A stretch of 12,710 nt of DNA from JAAEQG01 sp023133475 (GTDB lineage: Bacteria; Planctomycetota; Phycisphaerae; UBA1845): NCBI GenBank assembly GCA_030631415.1, contig DAOVLE010000154.1:1-12710 (forward strand), read 5' to 3'. Within the stretch, counting starts at the first letter, position 1; every line of letters starts with the position of its first letter. The notes below the pieces were generated by a model. The model was given only the letters and a program-made list of their open reading frames with translations, did not search any database and was not told the origin of the DNA. Shown here in pieces: positions 6,643 to 12,710 of the stretch. The position numbers and the translations under genes were made by a program.

Positions 6643-6677
6643 CATTTTCCATTTTTCATTTTCCATTTTCCATTTTC
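6643..6677 (-). repeat. Right arm of the 35-bp inverted repeat (GAAAATG units)
   Basis: Perfect reverse complement of 6452-6486, 156 bp away. It overlaps the 3' end of the minus-strand gene 6656-8206 and supplies that gene's last codons (MENGK) and its TGA stop at 6656-6658. Confidence 0.85.
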
Positions 6678-8206
6678 GATTCCTGGTCCCGTAGGATGGG
6701 TTTTCGTATGCGTTGGGCGTAGGTTTGGGCTGCCTGGGATTCGCTACGGGCTCGGTTGGCAGCGATTTGAGCTTCCTCTGCATAGCAGGCGGTGCGTTTG
6801 GAGGACACCTCCGCTTCGTCGCGGCATGTCTGAGCCTCGATCCGGGCTTGCTGGGCCAGATCGACAGCATCCACCGCATCTGCTCTGAGTGCGGCAACCT
6901 CGGCACGCAATTGGGTGATCTCCTCGCAAGCCCCGGCTGCCTCCGCCTGGTAACGCAGCAGCCGATCGCGGGCCGCAGCAGCCTGCGGCAGCAATTGGTT
7001 AATCTCGGTGACCAGGAAGTTGGCCACTTGCTGAAGCCCGGCTTGAATACGGTTGGCAAGCTCGGGAGGGTTGAACTCCTCGGAACCAGCGGCGGCGGGA
7101 TTTTGCAGCGCGGATGCCATGAGACCGCCAGTCTCCATGGCATCGCGAGTCGCACCGGCAATGACCTCCGCCGGGCTGGCGGTTTCGGCGGTCAGCTCCG
7201 CCGACACTTCAGCGAGCATGTCCGCCGTGACGGACTCCTCCATATTTTCAACGGTGACGTCTTCGATTGCGGCAACCGTCGGGTTGGCGGTTTCCGTGGT
7301 ATCAGCGGGAGTGTCGGCGGCAGTATCTGCCGGGCCGGCAACTTCGGCGGTCGGCTCCGCGGACGCCTCGGCAGGTGTGCCCGTCGTGACGGGCTCCTCT
7401 GCGTTTTCAGCGGTGACATCTTCGATTGCGGCAGCCGTCGGGTCGGCGATTTCCGTGGTATCGGCGGGTGTGTCGGCGGCAGTATCTGCCGGGTCGGCAA
7501 CTTCGGCGATCGGCTCCGCAGACGCCTCGGCAAACATGTCCGCCGTGACGGGCTCCTCTGCGTTTTCAGCGGTGACAGCCTCGACCGGGCTATCAGTTGT
7601 GTCCGAAACGTCTGGTGTGTTCGGTGCCGTTTTTGCGTCGGGTGGGGAACCTGTTTCGGAGTGTTCCACTATCTCCTGCAAAGCCTGCACGTTAGCTTCA
7701 ACGTTCTCAAGCACGTTTTCGATGGATTGCTCTGTCATGTCAGGATCACTCATCTCTGCCCCCATATCGGGGAAGGTTTCCAGGCCAAGCCCGTAGCCGG
7801 AGGCGGGTAGGGCTGTTGCGTATCTGTCCGCCGCGTCGGCGGCGTCAGCAGTTCCGGACGTGCGGACCTGCTCAGCCATCTCTTGCCGAATCTTGGCTGC
7901 TTCGTTTGTAATAGTATCGAGCTCGAGTCGGCGGCGGATGTCTGGGAACTCGCTGTCGATCTGCGCGAGTGAGGCTATCACCACCGGGTCGCGGGCATCT
8001 CGCAGGATACTATTGAGTTCCCAAAGGTCCTGCGTTTTAGCCGCGAGGGCTTCGGTGAACTCGTCGGCGGCGCCATAGCCGCACTGGTGCAGCAGCTCAA
8101 GTTCGCTGCGTAGGCGGATGAATTCTGCCTCATCTTGCGGCACAACTGTCTCCACCTGACCCTTGCGGGGGATTTGGATTTTTGGGGCCTCGATAGGCAT
8201 CGGCAT
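6656..8206 (-). CDS. Ala/Glu-rich protein with 53-residue repeats and coiled coil, unknown function
   Basis: A 516-residue protein with no recognised family, signal peptide or membrane helix. Residues 20-115 are mostly helical and charged. Residues 155-185 are acidic. Residues 208-361 hold three tandem 53-residue units rich in Ala, Glu, Thr, Asp and Pro (first two close, third diverged), probably disordered or extended. Residues 382-500 are an Ala-rich heptad-like helix with many Arg and Glu, likely a coiled coil. The last residues (MENGK) and the stop come from an intergenic heptamer array, so the original C-terminus may have been altered. The ATG at 8206 lacks a clear ribosome binding site; an in-frame ATG at 8200 is equally possible. 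Long open frames on the opposite strand are mirror images of the repeats. A structural, cytoskeletal or scaffold role is only a guess. Confidence 0.75.
   Translation of the reverse strand: MPMPIEAPKIQIPRKGQVETVVPQDEAEFIRLRSELELLHQCGYGAADEFTEALAAKTQDLWELNSILRDARDPVVIASLAQIDSEFPDIRRRLELDTITNEAAKIRQEMAEQVRTSGTADAADAADRYATALPASGYGLGLETFPDMGAEMSDPDMTEQSIENVLENVEANVQALQEIVEHSETGSPPDAKTAPNTPDVSDTTDSPVEAVTAENAEEPVTADMFAEASAEPIAEVADPADTAADTPADTTEIADPTAAAIEDVTAENAEEPVTTGTPAEASAEPTAEVAGPADTAADTPADTTETANPTVAAIEDVTVENMEESVTADMLAEVSAELTAETASPAEVIAGATRDAMETGGLMASALQNPAAAGSEEFNPPELANRIQAGLQQVANFLVTEINQLLPQAAAARDRLLRYQAEAAGACEEITQLRAEVAALRADAVDAVDLAQQARIEAQTCRDEAEVSSKRTACYAEEAQIAANRARSESQAAQTYAQRIRKPILRDQESKMENGK
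7124..7585 (-). repeat. Coding tandem repeat, 159-bp period, three copies
   Basis: GTGACGG(G/A)CTCCTC recurs at 7227, 7386 and 7545, exactly 159 bp apart, and the flanking sequence follows the same register. The period equals 53 codons, so copy changes keep the frame. The copy nearest the 3' end of the gene is the most diverged. Confidence 0.85.
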
Positions 8207-8360
8207 TCGCTGGTATCGTGTTGGTTATGTGCCCTGGGGTGCGTTGTATATACTCCCATCCACACGGCGCGAGCCCACGGCATATAGTCCTTCTTTATGC
8301 TTGTCGGTTGCTTGGGAGGGTAGCGTTAGATGGAAGGCAACGCCCCCGGCGGTGGCGGAT

Positions 8361-8381
8361 GTAGGGCGGGTTCCACCCGCC
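8361..8381 (+). repeat. Palindromic dispersed repeat, family A
   Basis: Exact 21-bp family A copy, 6 bp before the left arm of the larger palindromic element. Confidence 0.85.
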
Positions 8382-8387
8382 GCAGTT

Positions 8388-8548
8388 GTAGGGTGGGTGG
8401 AGCTTCGCGGAGCGAAGCGAAACCCACCACGCCGCCTAATAAGCCCAAAGTTAGAAACCAGCGGAACCTTGGATTTTAGACCTTGGACTTTGGGCTCGTC
8501 CCTGAATGGTGGGTTCCCCCTCGCTCCGCGAGGTTCCACCCACCCTAC
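8388..8548. repeat. Nested palindromic element (REPIN/MITE-like)
   Basis: Outer arms 8388-8429 and 8507-8548 are 42 bp each and match as inverted repeats at 37 positions. Inside lies a second perfect inverted pair, GCCCAAAGT (8443-8451) and ACTTTGGGC (8487-8495), around GTCCAAA-related sequence. The outer arms begin with GTAGGGTGGGTGG, a variant of the family A start. No coding capacity is seen, so any movement would need enzymes supplied elsewhere. Confidence 0.75.
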
Positions 8549-8753
8549 ATTCTGCGGGGAAAAACCTTACACGGATGTAGGGTGGTGCATCCAACAAAGC
8601 AACGACCCATCGCATTGCAATCCACGACGGGCCGCCACAAGGGATTGAGTCGGTGAACCAAACGACTCCTCTATCTTCATTCTATCGGCCGGCGCCTGCC
8701 CCGCCAGCCATGTATCTTTTCTAATTAGGGCAAACACAGTAGGTTACAAGAGA

Positions 8754-8796
8754 AGCAGGGAGCGCCCGATGTTCACTCTCGGACAGACTCCCTGCT
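8754..8796 (-). terminator. Terminator-like hairpin after the dockerin gene
   Basis: AGCAGGGAG (8754-8762) and CTCCCTGCT (8788-8796) form a perfect 9-bp stem with a 25-nt loop, 8 nt after the stop codon of the minus-strand dockerin gene. Downstream on that strand comes TCTCTTGTAA, only partly T-rich, so termination may be weak. Confidence 0.5.
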
Positions 8797-8804
8797 CACG
8801 ATTA

Positions 8805-9551
8805 TCAACTCATCTCACTAACGGCTAATAGCTGATGGTTCGTTGCCCTCTGAAATGCTGCATAATCTCTCAGATCGACGTCTCCATCGCCATCAGAATC
8901 GCAACAGCCGCAATACTCCGGAGGCCCCAGGGGGTAGGCAGGTGCCTCGTCCGCATCCACGGGGCCGGTAAGACATTCGACAAAGCTTGAAAAATCCGCC
9001 AGATCGATGATGCCGTCGTAGTTGCCATCACCAAACCTGGCAACGTAGACGTCGACGGACCCATGCAACTGCGGGGAAATCGTCGTGCTTTCCGGATACT
9101 TGGTGAGCTTATTGACCCATCCGGGTTCGGAGGGGCGAAACTTGATCTGGGCAAGCCCGGCGAATTTGGCTACGAAAACAAACCGGGCCACCACGGCATC
9201 GGCATCTGTGTAACCGCCCAAAAGTGCCACAGCATAGGTGAGGTGCCCACCTTCAACCACCTGTGAAGGATATCCCCAATTCCAAGGCGACCCGGCACCG
9301 TCACCGCTATCAATACGTTCCAGTGATACTCTCTCCTCGTCGAACTTCATGTGCACTTGCACACCGTTGACCAGGTTGGTCAGGTCGGAAACTGTCAACA
9401 CCACCGTGATCTGCTCGCCGGCACAGTAGTAATCTTGAGCTTCGTCGTGGACCAGGAAAAGATCATTCTCAGCCCGCACCCCCGGGCCAGTCGCAAAACA
9501 CACCAATCCAACCAGCAATACTACCATCCACCACCCCAGAGCTTCAGGCAT
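8805..9551 (-). CDS. Secreted cohesin-like/dockerin type I protein
   Basis: A 248-residue exported protein. Residues 1-27 are a signal peptide ending in VRA before END. Residues 31-160 look like a cohesin/CBM-type beta-sandwich, with EQITVVLTVSDLTNLVNGVQ and a MKFDEERVSL strand typical of that fold. Residues 174-236 form a dockerin type I pair of calcium-binding loops, GDGNYDGIIDLADF (174-187) and CDSDGDGDVDLRDY (217-230), separated by a Cys-containing linker (CGCC). Dockerins bind cohesins in cellulosomes, but such modules are also common in planctomycete secreted proteins without a cellulosome. GGAGGT lies 6 nt before the ATG, which fixes the start. A hairpin follows the stop. Ligand and partner are unknown. 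Confidence 0.82.
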   Translation of the reverse strand: MPEALGWWMVVLLVGLVCFATGPGVRAENDLFLVHDEAQDYYCAGEQITVVLTVSDLTNLVNGVQVHMKFDEERVSLERIDSGDGAGSPWNWGYPSQVVEGGHLTYAVALLGGYTDADAVVARFVFVAKFAGLAQIKFRPSEPGWVNKLTKYPESTTISPQLHGSVDVYVARFGDGNYDGIIDLADFSSFVECLTGPVDADEAPAYPLGPPEYCGCCDSDGDGDVDLRDYAAFQRATNHQLLAVSEMS

Positions 9552-10195
9552 CGAATTACCTCCATTTAACCCGTCGCCCGCGAAACGATTACCGTATTAC
9601 CGCCCCGCACCGCGAACATGAATCCAAACGCACCAACACTAACAGGCCCCCTATCTCCTGACCGCGTTGACTATCACGCCTTATGCCAAGCCTCCTCAGC
9701 AGCAGCAGCAGTTGCCAGCCAAACGAGCATCCAAAGTACCAGGGTGTTTTGTGAGAGTCCATGGTGGATTTACCCCACTTTAGTGCGACAATGCGGCTTT
9801 GGCCCCGAACCCCACAACACGAGGTTGAAAAGGCGGTACTGTTGGGAATCCCGAACGTCGGGTCTGCGGACCCAACCTACTGGGAGGGAGATTCTTCGTT
9901 AGGCCTTCTCACCCGGCATAAATACCGGGCCTAGCGCGACCCGTCGAAACGCGAAACGGTCTGATCGAAAATGGCATTAGCGCTGTCACATTAGGCATTG
10001 ACAGGCCATATGCCGTTTGAGGTCTTGGTTTCCGGGGCTGGATCGGCTCTCTTGGGGTGTTAGAAAGCAGTCCTGTGCTCCTGGGGCTTTAGTGCCGGAG
10101 CTATATTTCAGAGAATCCACCCACGAATTCTGCGGAAGAACTCGAAAACCGCAATGCCCCCTCCGTGGAACAGGCACACACCCGATCACCCCGCT
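9552..10195. other. Intergenic region, no convincing gene
   Basis: About 640 bp between two exported-protein genes. Small palindromes include CCCGGCATAAATACCGGG (9912-9929), GTCGGG/CCCAAC-type sequence near 9858-9878, and CTGTCA/TGACAG (9983-9988 with 9999-10004). Five CAG units start at 9698. Two short frames exist, 9761-9934 (+, 57 aa) and 9586-9762 (-, 58 aa), but neither has a clear ribosome binding site or a recognisable product. The upstream part of the dockerin gene must hold its promoter, which I could not identify. Confidence 0.5.
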
Positions 10196-10858
10196 CTACC
10201 GTCTGCGCACACAGAGTAGCCCACCGCCCAGAAGCAACAAGAGTGAAGCCGGCTCCGGAGTGATCGTGATACAGGCGGTATCAAGCTCGCCGGTGATATT
10301 GTAGTTCCCCGGTTTGCGCACCTTTGTCTGAGAGTAGTTCCCATAACTGGGCAACATTTCCACCGCGGTCGGATCCCCGGGGGGCGTCGGCTCCAGGGCG
10401 AGGAACAGGAAGGTGGTGATCATAAGCCCCTCGGGAGTGGCCCACGCCTCATTCCCCGCCCCCACCCGAGCCAAAGCCGTGAACTTGGCATTGCCGTCAT
10501 TGCCGCCCGGCTCGCAGTAGAGCGGCACGTTCATGCCATCTCCCCCGATGTCGTTGGGAAACCAACCAGCCACCGTCGCCGGCTGCCACGGATACTCCAC
10601 ACCAATCATGTGCACGCCCAGCAACTCCAAGTATTGCGGGGTCCAGCTCGGGAGCACATCCAAGGCTGCTATCGGCTGGTCTGGTGTCGGGTCGCCGTCT
10701 GAAACGGCAAACAGGGCAATCTTCACAATCTCCCCAGGGTCAACAGTCAGGGTATCCGGGCGCCATACCAGATCAACATTGCCCTGGGCAACTGAGCCAG
10801 CCACACAGACAATTCCAATGATTACACCCCTTGCTACCCTCGATGATACTTCCATCAT
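10196..10858 (-). CDS. PEP-CTERM sorted exported protein
   Basis: A 220-residue protein with a Sec signal peptide (about residues 1-26, charged start then GVIIGIVCVAGSVAQG). A beta-rich body (VDLVWRPDTLTVDPGEIVKI onward) resembles cohesin-like domains. The C-terminus has a typical PEP-CTERM sorting signal: ITPEPASLLLLLGGGLL, then CVRRR. Such proteins are thought to be processed by an exosortase and placed at the cell surface or in an exopolysaccharide matrix; no exosortase gene is in the window. The start is ATG at 10858 or the adjacent ATG at 10855, both close behind AGGAGGG; a longer frame to 10951 would run through the promoter and leader and is rejected. The gene has its own sigma70-like promoter and leader hairpin. 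Binding target unknown. Confidence 0.85.
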   Translation of the reverse strand: MMEVSSRVARGVIIGIVCVAGSVAQGNVDLVWRPDTLTVDPGEIVKIALFAVSDGDPTPDQPIAALDVLPSWTPQYLELLGVHMIGVEYPWQPATVAGWFPNDIGGDGMNVPLYCEPGGNDGNAKFTALARVGAGNEAWATPEGLMITTFLFLALEPTPPGDPTAVEMLPSYGNYSQTKVRKPGNYNITGELDTACITITPEPASLLLLLGGGLLCVRRR

Positions 10859-10876
10859 ACATCCCTCCTGTAAAGC

Positions 10877-10896
10877 CAAGAGACCCTCCTCTCTTG
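10877..10896 (-). promoter_or_regulatory. Leader hairpin with a Shine-Dalgarno copy in its loop
   Basis: In the mRNA, CAAGAGA-GGAGGG-TCTCTTG forms a 7-bp stem that presents GGAGGG in a 6-nt loop. The real ribosome binding site, also AGGAGGG, follows 15 nt later, just before the start codon. By position the hairpin begins within about 10 nt of the predicted transcript start. It could be a ribosome standby site, a regulator target or a 5' stabiliser. Confidence 0.55.
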
Positions 10897-10909
10897 CAAT
10901 ATAAACTGT

Positions 10910-10938
10910 ATCATATCGAATCAGAAAACCTTTGTCCA
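10910..10938 (-). promoter_or_regulatory. Sigma70-type promoter of the PEP-CTERM gene
   Basis: On the minus strand TGGACA (10933-10938) and TATGAT (10910-10915) each match consensus at 5 of 6 positions and are exactly 17 bp apart. Transcription would start near 10903, giving a leader of about 45 nt with the SD-loop hairpin. Confidence 0.65.
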
Positions 10939-10968
10939 CCCTGGTGTTCACCGGATATTAGTATTTTT

Positions 10969-11025
10969 GTAGGGCGGGTTCCACCCGCCACGCCATGCCA
11001 AGAAGGCGGGTAGAACCCGCCCTAC
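10969..11025. repeat. Inverted pair of family A repeats forming a 21-bp hairpin
   Basis: A family A copy at 10969-10989 faces an inverted copy at 11005-11025 across a 15-nt loop; the arms pair at 20 of 21 positions. It sits between the terminator of the large repeat gene and the promoter of the PEP-CTERM gene. Confidence 0.85.
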
Positions 11026-11043
11026 AGTGACAACCATCTCCCC

Positions 11044-11089
11044 AAAAACCGACCAAGCCGGCGGACCCGGATGGATCCGCCGGCTGGTC
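11044..11089 (-). terminator. Intrinsic terminator of the large repeat-protein gene
   Basis: On the minus strand GACC-A-GCCGGCGGA pairs with TCCGCCGGC-TT-GGTC around a 10-nt loop and is followed by GGTTTTTGG. It begins about 50 nt after the TAG stop of the large gene. Confidence 0.7.
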
Positions 11090-11139
11090 AGAAAAGGAGT
11101 CAAAAGATCAAACGTCTAAGACAACATCACTTATCGCAC

Positions 11140-12710
11140 CTACCGGGCATTCGCCGGGGCGGTCTGGAGCTGGGACTGGAGGTTTGCCTTCGGCTCGATC
11201 ATGGGCTCGAGCACCTCCTCTTCGGTCAACTCCAACTCATCCTCGAGCTCGACCAGTAGTTCCTCAAACTCCGGTCGCACATCCAGCTCGTACCGAGCGA
11301 TAAACGCCCGGATATCCCTGACGTCCACCACACCGTCGCTGGTGAGGTCCGCCCGAGCGGCATTAGCCATCGAGCGGCTCAGCTCATCCACCGTGATGCT
11401 GGCCCGCGGCGACCGCTGCACCAGTTCGAGGCCGATGCTGACACTGCCAAGAGCCTTCTTGGTGCAGCCGTTCTCCGCATCGCTCACGAAGAAGAAGTTC
11501 CCCTGCATGACCGCGAAGTCATCACCGTTCTGATAACCATCGCCGCTCACATCAGCCAGCGAACTCTGGTTCGGATCGACACCGGATTCCCAGTTGGCTG
11601 CCAGGATCGAGAAGTCGGTGATATCCACCAGCTCGTCCTGGCCAACCGCGAAGTTCGACAGGTCACCGGAGATCAACTTGTCCGCATCGATGAAGGCGAC
11701 CGCGGCAAAACCGCCGACCCAACTGAGCTCCTTGGTCGTGCGAAGCGTGTGGCCTTCCTTGGCAGCCAACCAGTCGGCATCGGGGTCCACGCCGGTCAGC
11801 AGCACATAACCCTCACCAACTCCACCAAGAACGTTGGGGATGAAGGTGACGGGTTCCACACGCGTCTCGGTCACACCATCGCAGTCCGTGATCACGAAGG
11901 TCACAGCCCGATCGACGGTCCCGCCCGTAAGGCCTTGGATCTCGATGTTCACCCCGAAGCACGCATAGATGTCCACCACCTTGCTGCAGCTCTTCGAGCA
12001 ACCGGTTGTGGAGGTGTGTTCCACGGTAACGTCGAGGGTCACAGTGGCTCCGGAAGCAGCCGTGTAGATGATTTCACGAGTGCCCTGGCCACTGTCGAGC
12101 GTACCGCCGGTGACCGTCCACACATAGGTCGCACCAACACCGGCATCGGGCACTGAGGCGGTGTGCTGCGTCTCCGCACAAACCACATCCTCAGCCGTGA
12201 TCGTGCAATCGGGCACCACCCAAACCGTGATGTCGGCACAGTCGTCCACGGCATTCACGCAACCGTTGAAGTCCGTCACCTCCACGCACACCGTGTAAAT
12301 GCCCGCACCCTCGGTGGCAAAGGCAAGGTCAACATCAAACGTCGGATTGGCCGCCGTGCCATCGTCCAGGTAAGCCGCTCCACTGCCGGTCCACAGATAG
12401 GTGTAAGGCCCGGTGCCAAGCGCGGCCGTCGGAGTGCCACCGACCACCGGATCGATACCGTTCGAACAAATCTGATAGTCGATCCCGGCATCGGATATCG
12501 GAAGCTCCCAAATCGTGATCAGGGCGCAGTCCTCCGGTTCGCTGAAGCAGCCGTTGTCGTCGGTGACCACTACGCAGATCGTATAGGTGGACTCTCCACC
12601 GGCAGCCGCATAGGCGGCGTCAAGATCAAACGTCGGGTTGGCCGCCGTGGTGCTGCTCAGGTAAGCCGCTCCACTGCCCGTCCACAGATAGGTGTAAGGC
12701 CCGGTGCCAA
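11140..12710 (-). CDS. Large PKD/Ig-like repeat protein with dockerin EF-hands (N-terminus outside window)
   Basis: The frame stays open to the window edge, so only the last 522 residues are visible (numbered here from the edge). Residues 1-97 and 98 to about 165 are PKD/SprB-like units beginning GTGPYTYLWTGSGAAYL, with paired cysteines. Another Ig-like Cys-containing module ends near 250. A domain with HTLRTTKELSWVGG follows, leading into dockerin-type loops: GQDELVDITDF (about 356-366, an unusual longer first loop), DVSGDGYQNGDDF (386-398) and a third, LTSDGVVDVRDI (455-466). The end is a strongly acidic tail (EELLVELEDELELTEEE, 482-498) and a Gln/Ala-rich stretch. It is certainly extracellular or surface-exposed in style, probably an adhesin-like or matrix protein; the signal peptide lies outside the window. 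A GTG at 12570 is not a real start. Confidence 0.8.
   Translation of the reverse strand, partial: GTGPYTYLWTGSGAAYLSSTTAANPTFDLDAAYAAAGGESTYTICVVVTDDNGCFSEPEDCALITIWELPISDAGIDYQICSNGIDPVVGGTPTAALGTGPYTYLWTGSGAAYLDDGTAANPTFDVDLAFATEGAGIYTVCVEVTDFNGCVNAVDDCADITVWVVPDCTITAEDVVCAETQHTASVPDAGVGATYVWTVTGGTLDSGQGTREIIYTAASGATVTLDVTVEHTSTTGCSKSCSKVVDIYACFGVNIEIQGLTGGTVDRAVTFVITDCDGVTETRVEPVTFIPNVLGGVGEGYVLLTGVDPDADWLAAKEGHTLRTTKELSWVGGFAAVAFIDADKLISGDLSNFAVGQDELVDITDFSILAANWESGVDPNQSSLADVSGDGYQNGDDFAVMQGNFFFVSDAENGCTKKALGSVSIGLELVQRSPRASITVDELSRSMANAARADLTSDGVVDVRDIRAFIARYELDVRPEFEELLVELEDELELTEEEVLEPMIEPKANLQSQLQTAPANAR
12371..12710 (-). repeat. Coding repeat, 291-bp period
   Basis: Bases 12371-12419 and 12662-12710 differ at one position in 49 and are 291 bp (97 codons) apart. 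The protein repeats in the same register. The repeat runs off the window edge, so the copy number is unknown. Confidence 0.8.

Larger units (their letters stand above)
8207..8804. other. Intergenic region, no gene seen
   Basis: About 600 bp between the start of the Ala/Glu-rich gene and the end of the dockerin gene. It holds a family A repeat, a nested palindromic element and a terminator hairpin, each listed separately. AT-rich TATATAC and CATATAG near 8248 and 8282 could hold a promoter for the 8206 gene, but no well-spaced pair of boxes was found. Nothing was recognised in 8550-8750. The open frames here only translate the repeats. Confidence 0.6.

Noticed and set aside
6713..7810. Long + strand open frame (365 codons) and another at 7053-7796 opposite the Ala/Glu-rich gene
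   Set aside because: Both mirror the repetitive GC-rich coding strand and give Gly/Arg- or Ser/Ala-only low-complexity peptides; the minus-strand frame has sensible helices and a longer span.
8225..8539. Minus-strand frame of 104 codons in the 8207-8804 gap
   Set aside because: It translates the family A repeat and the nested palindrome; the peptide only reflects repeat DNA.
9586..9934. Two short frames (57 aa on +, 58 aa on -) in the 9552-10195 gap
   Set aside because: They start from overlapping ATGs on opposite strands, lack convincing ribosome binding sites and give no recognisable protein.
10017..10304. 95-codon + frame reaching into the PEP-CTERM gene
   Set aside because: It overlaps the well-supported PEP-CTERM C-terminus in antisense, and no domain is visible.

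Overview
The window looks like chromosomal DNA from a free-living, GC-rich Gram-negative-type bacterium, most likely a planctomycete (Phycisphaerae-like). This is inferred from the mix of genes: a secreted dockerin type I protein, a PEP-CTERM sorted protein, a large PKD-like repeat protein ending in dockerin modules, a DUF1015 protein, a DUF547 lipoprotein, and intergenic DNA full of palindromic and heptamer repeats. No rRNA or tRNA gene, transposase, integrase or CRISPR array was seen.

Left part (1-3925, + strand): a short repeat stretch is followed by a PaaK/CapK-type adenylate-forming enzyme. Its GTG start overlaps the stop of a 13-codon mini-ORF that owns the only strong ribosome binding site. 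After a repeat-bearing gap with a terminator-like hairpin comes a small double zinc-ribbon protein whose membrane tail lies in another frame, then a large integral-membrane GT-C/GT39-like glycosyltransferase. The PaaK-like enzyme and the glycosyltransferase suggest surface polysaccharide or cell-envelope assembly, but no complete pathway is visible.

Middle part (3885-8206, - strand): a DUF547 lipoprotein overlaps the glycosyltransferase gene tail to tail by 41 bp. It is followed by a repeat nest, a DUF1015 protein, a second repeat-filled gap with a perfect 35-bp inverted repeat made of heptamer units, and an unrecognised Ala/Glu-rich protein with 53-residue tandem repeats and a C-terminal coiled coil. 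The last codons of that protein come from the heptamer repeat.

Right part (8805-12710, - strand): three separately spaced genes for exported proteins. The first has a cohesin-like domain plus dockerin, the second is PEP-CTERM sorted, and the third (N-terminus beyond the window) has PKD/Ig-like repeats, dockerin-type EF-hands and an acidic tail. The PEP-CTERM gene has a good sigma70-type promoter and a leader hairpin whose loop repeats the Shine-Dalgarno sequence. The large gene has a clear intrinsic terminator.

The most noticeable unexplained layer is intergenic. Several sequence-unrelated short tandem arrays share a 7-bp period, and they sit beside palindromic elements (TAGGGCGGGTTCCACCCG type and others) in most gaps between genes.
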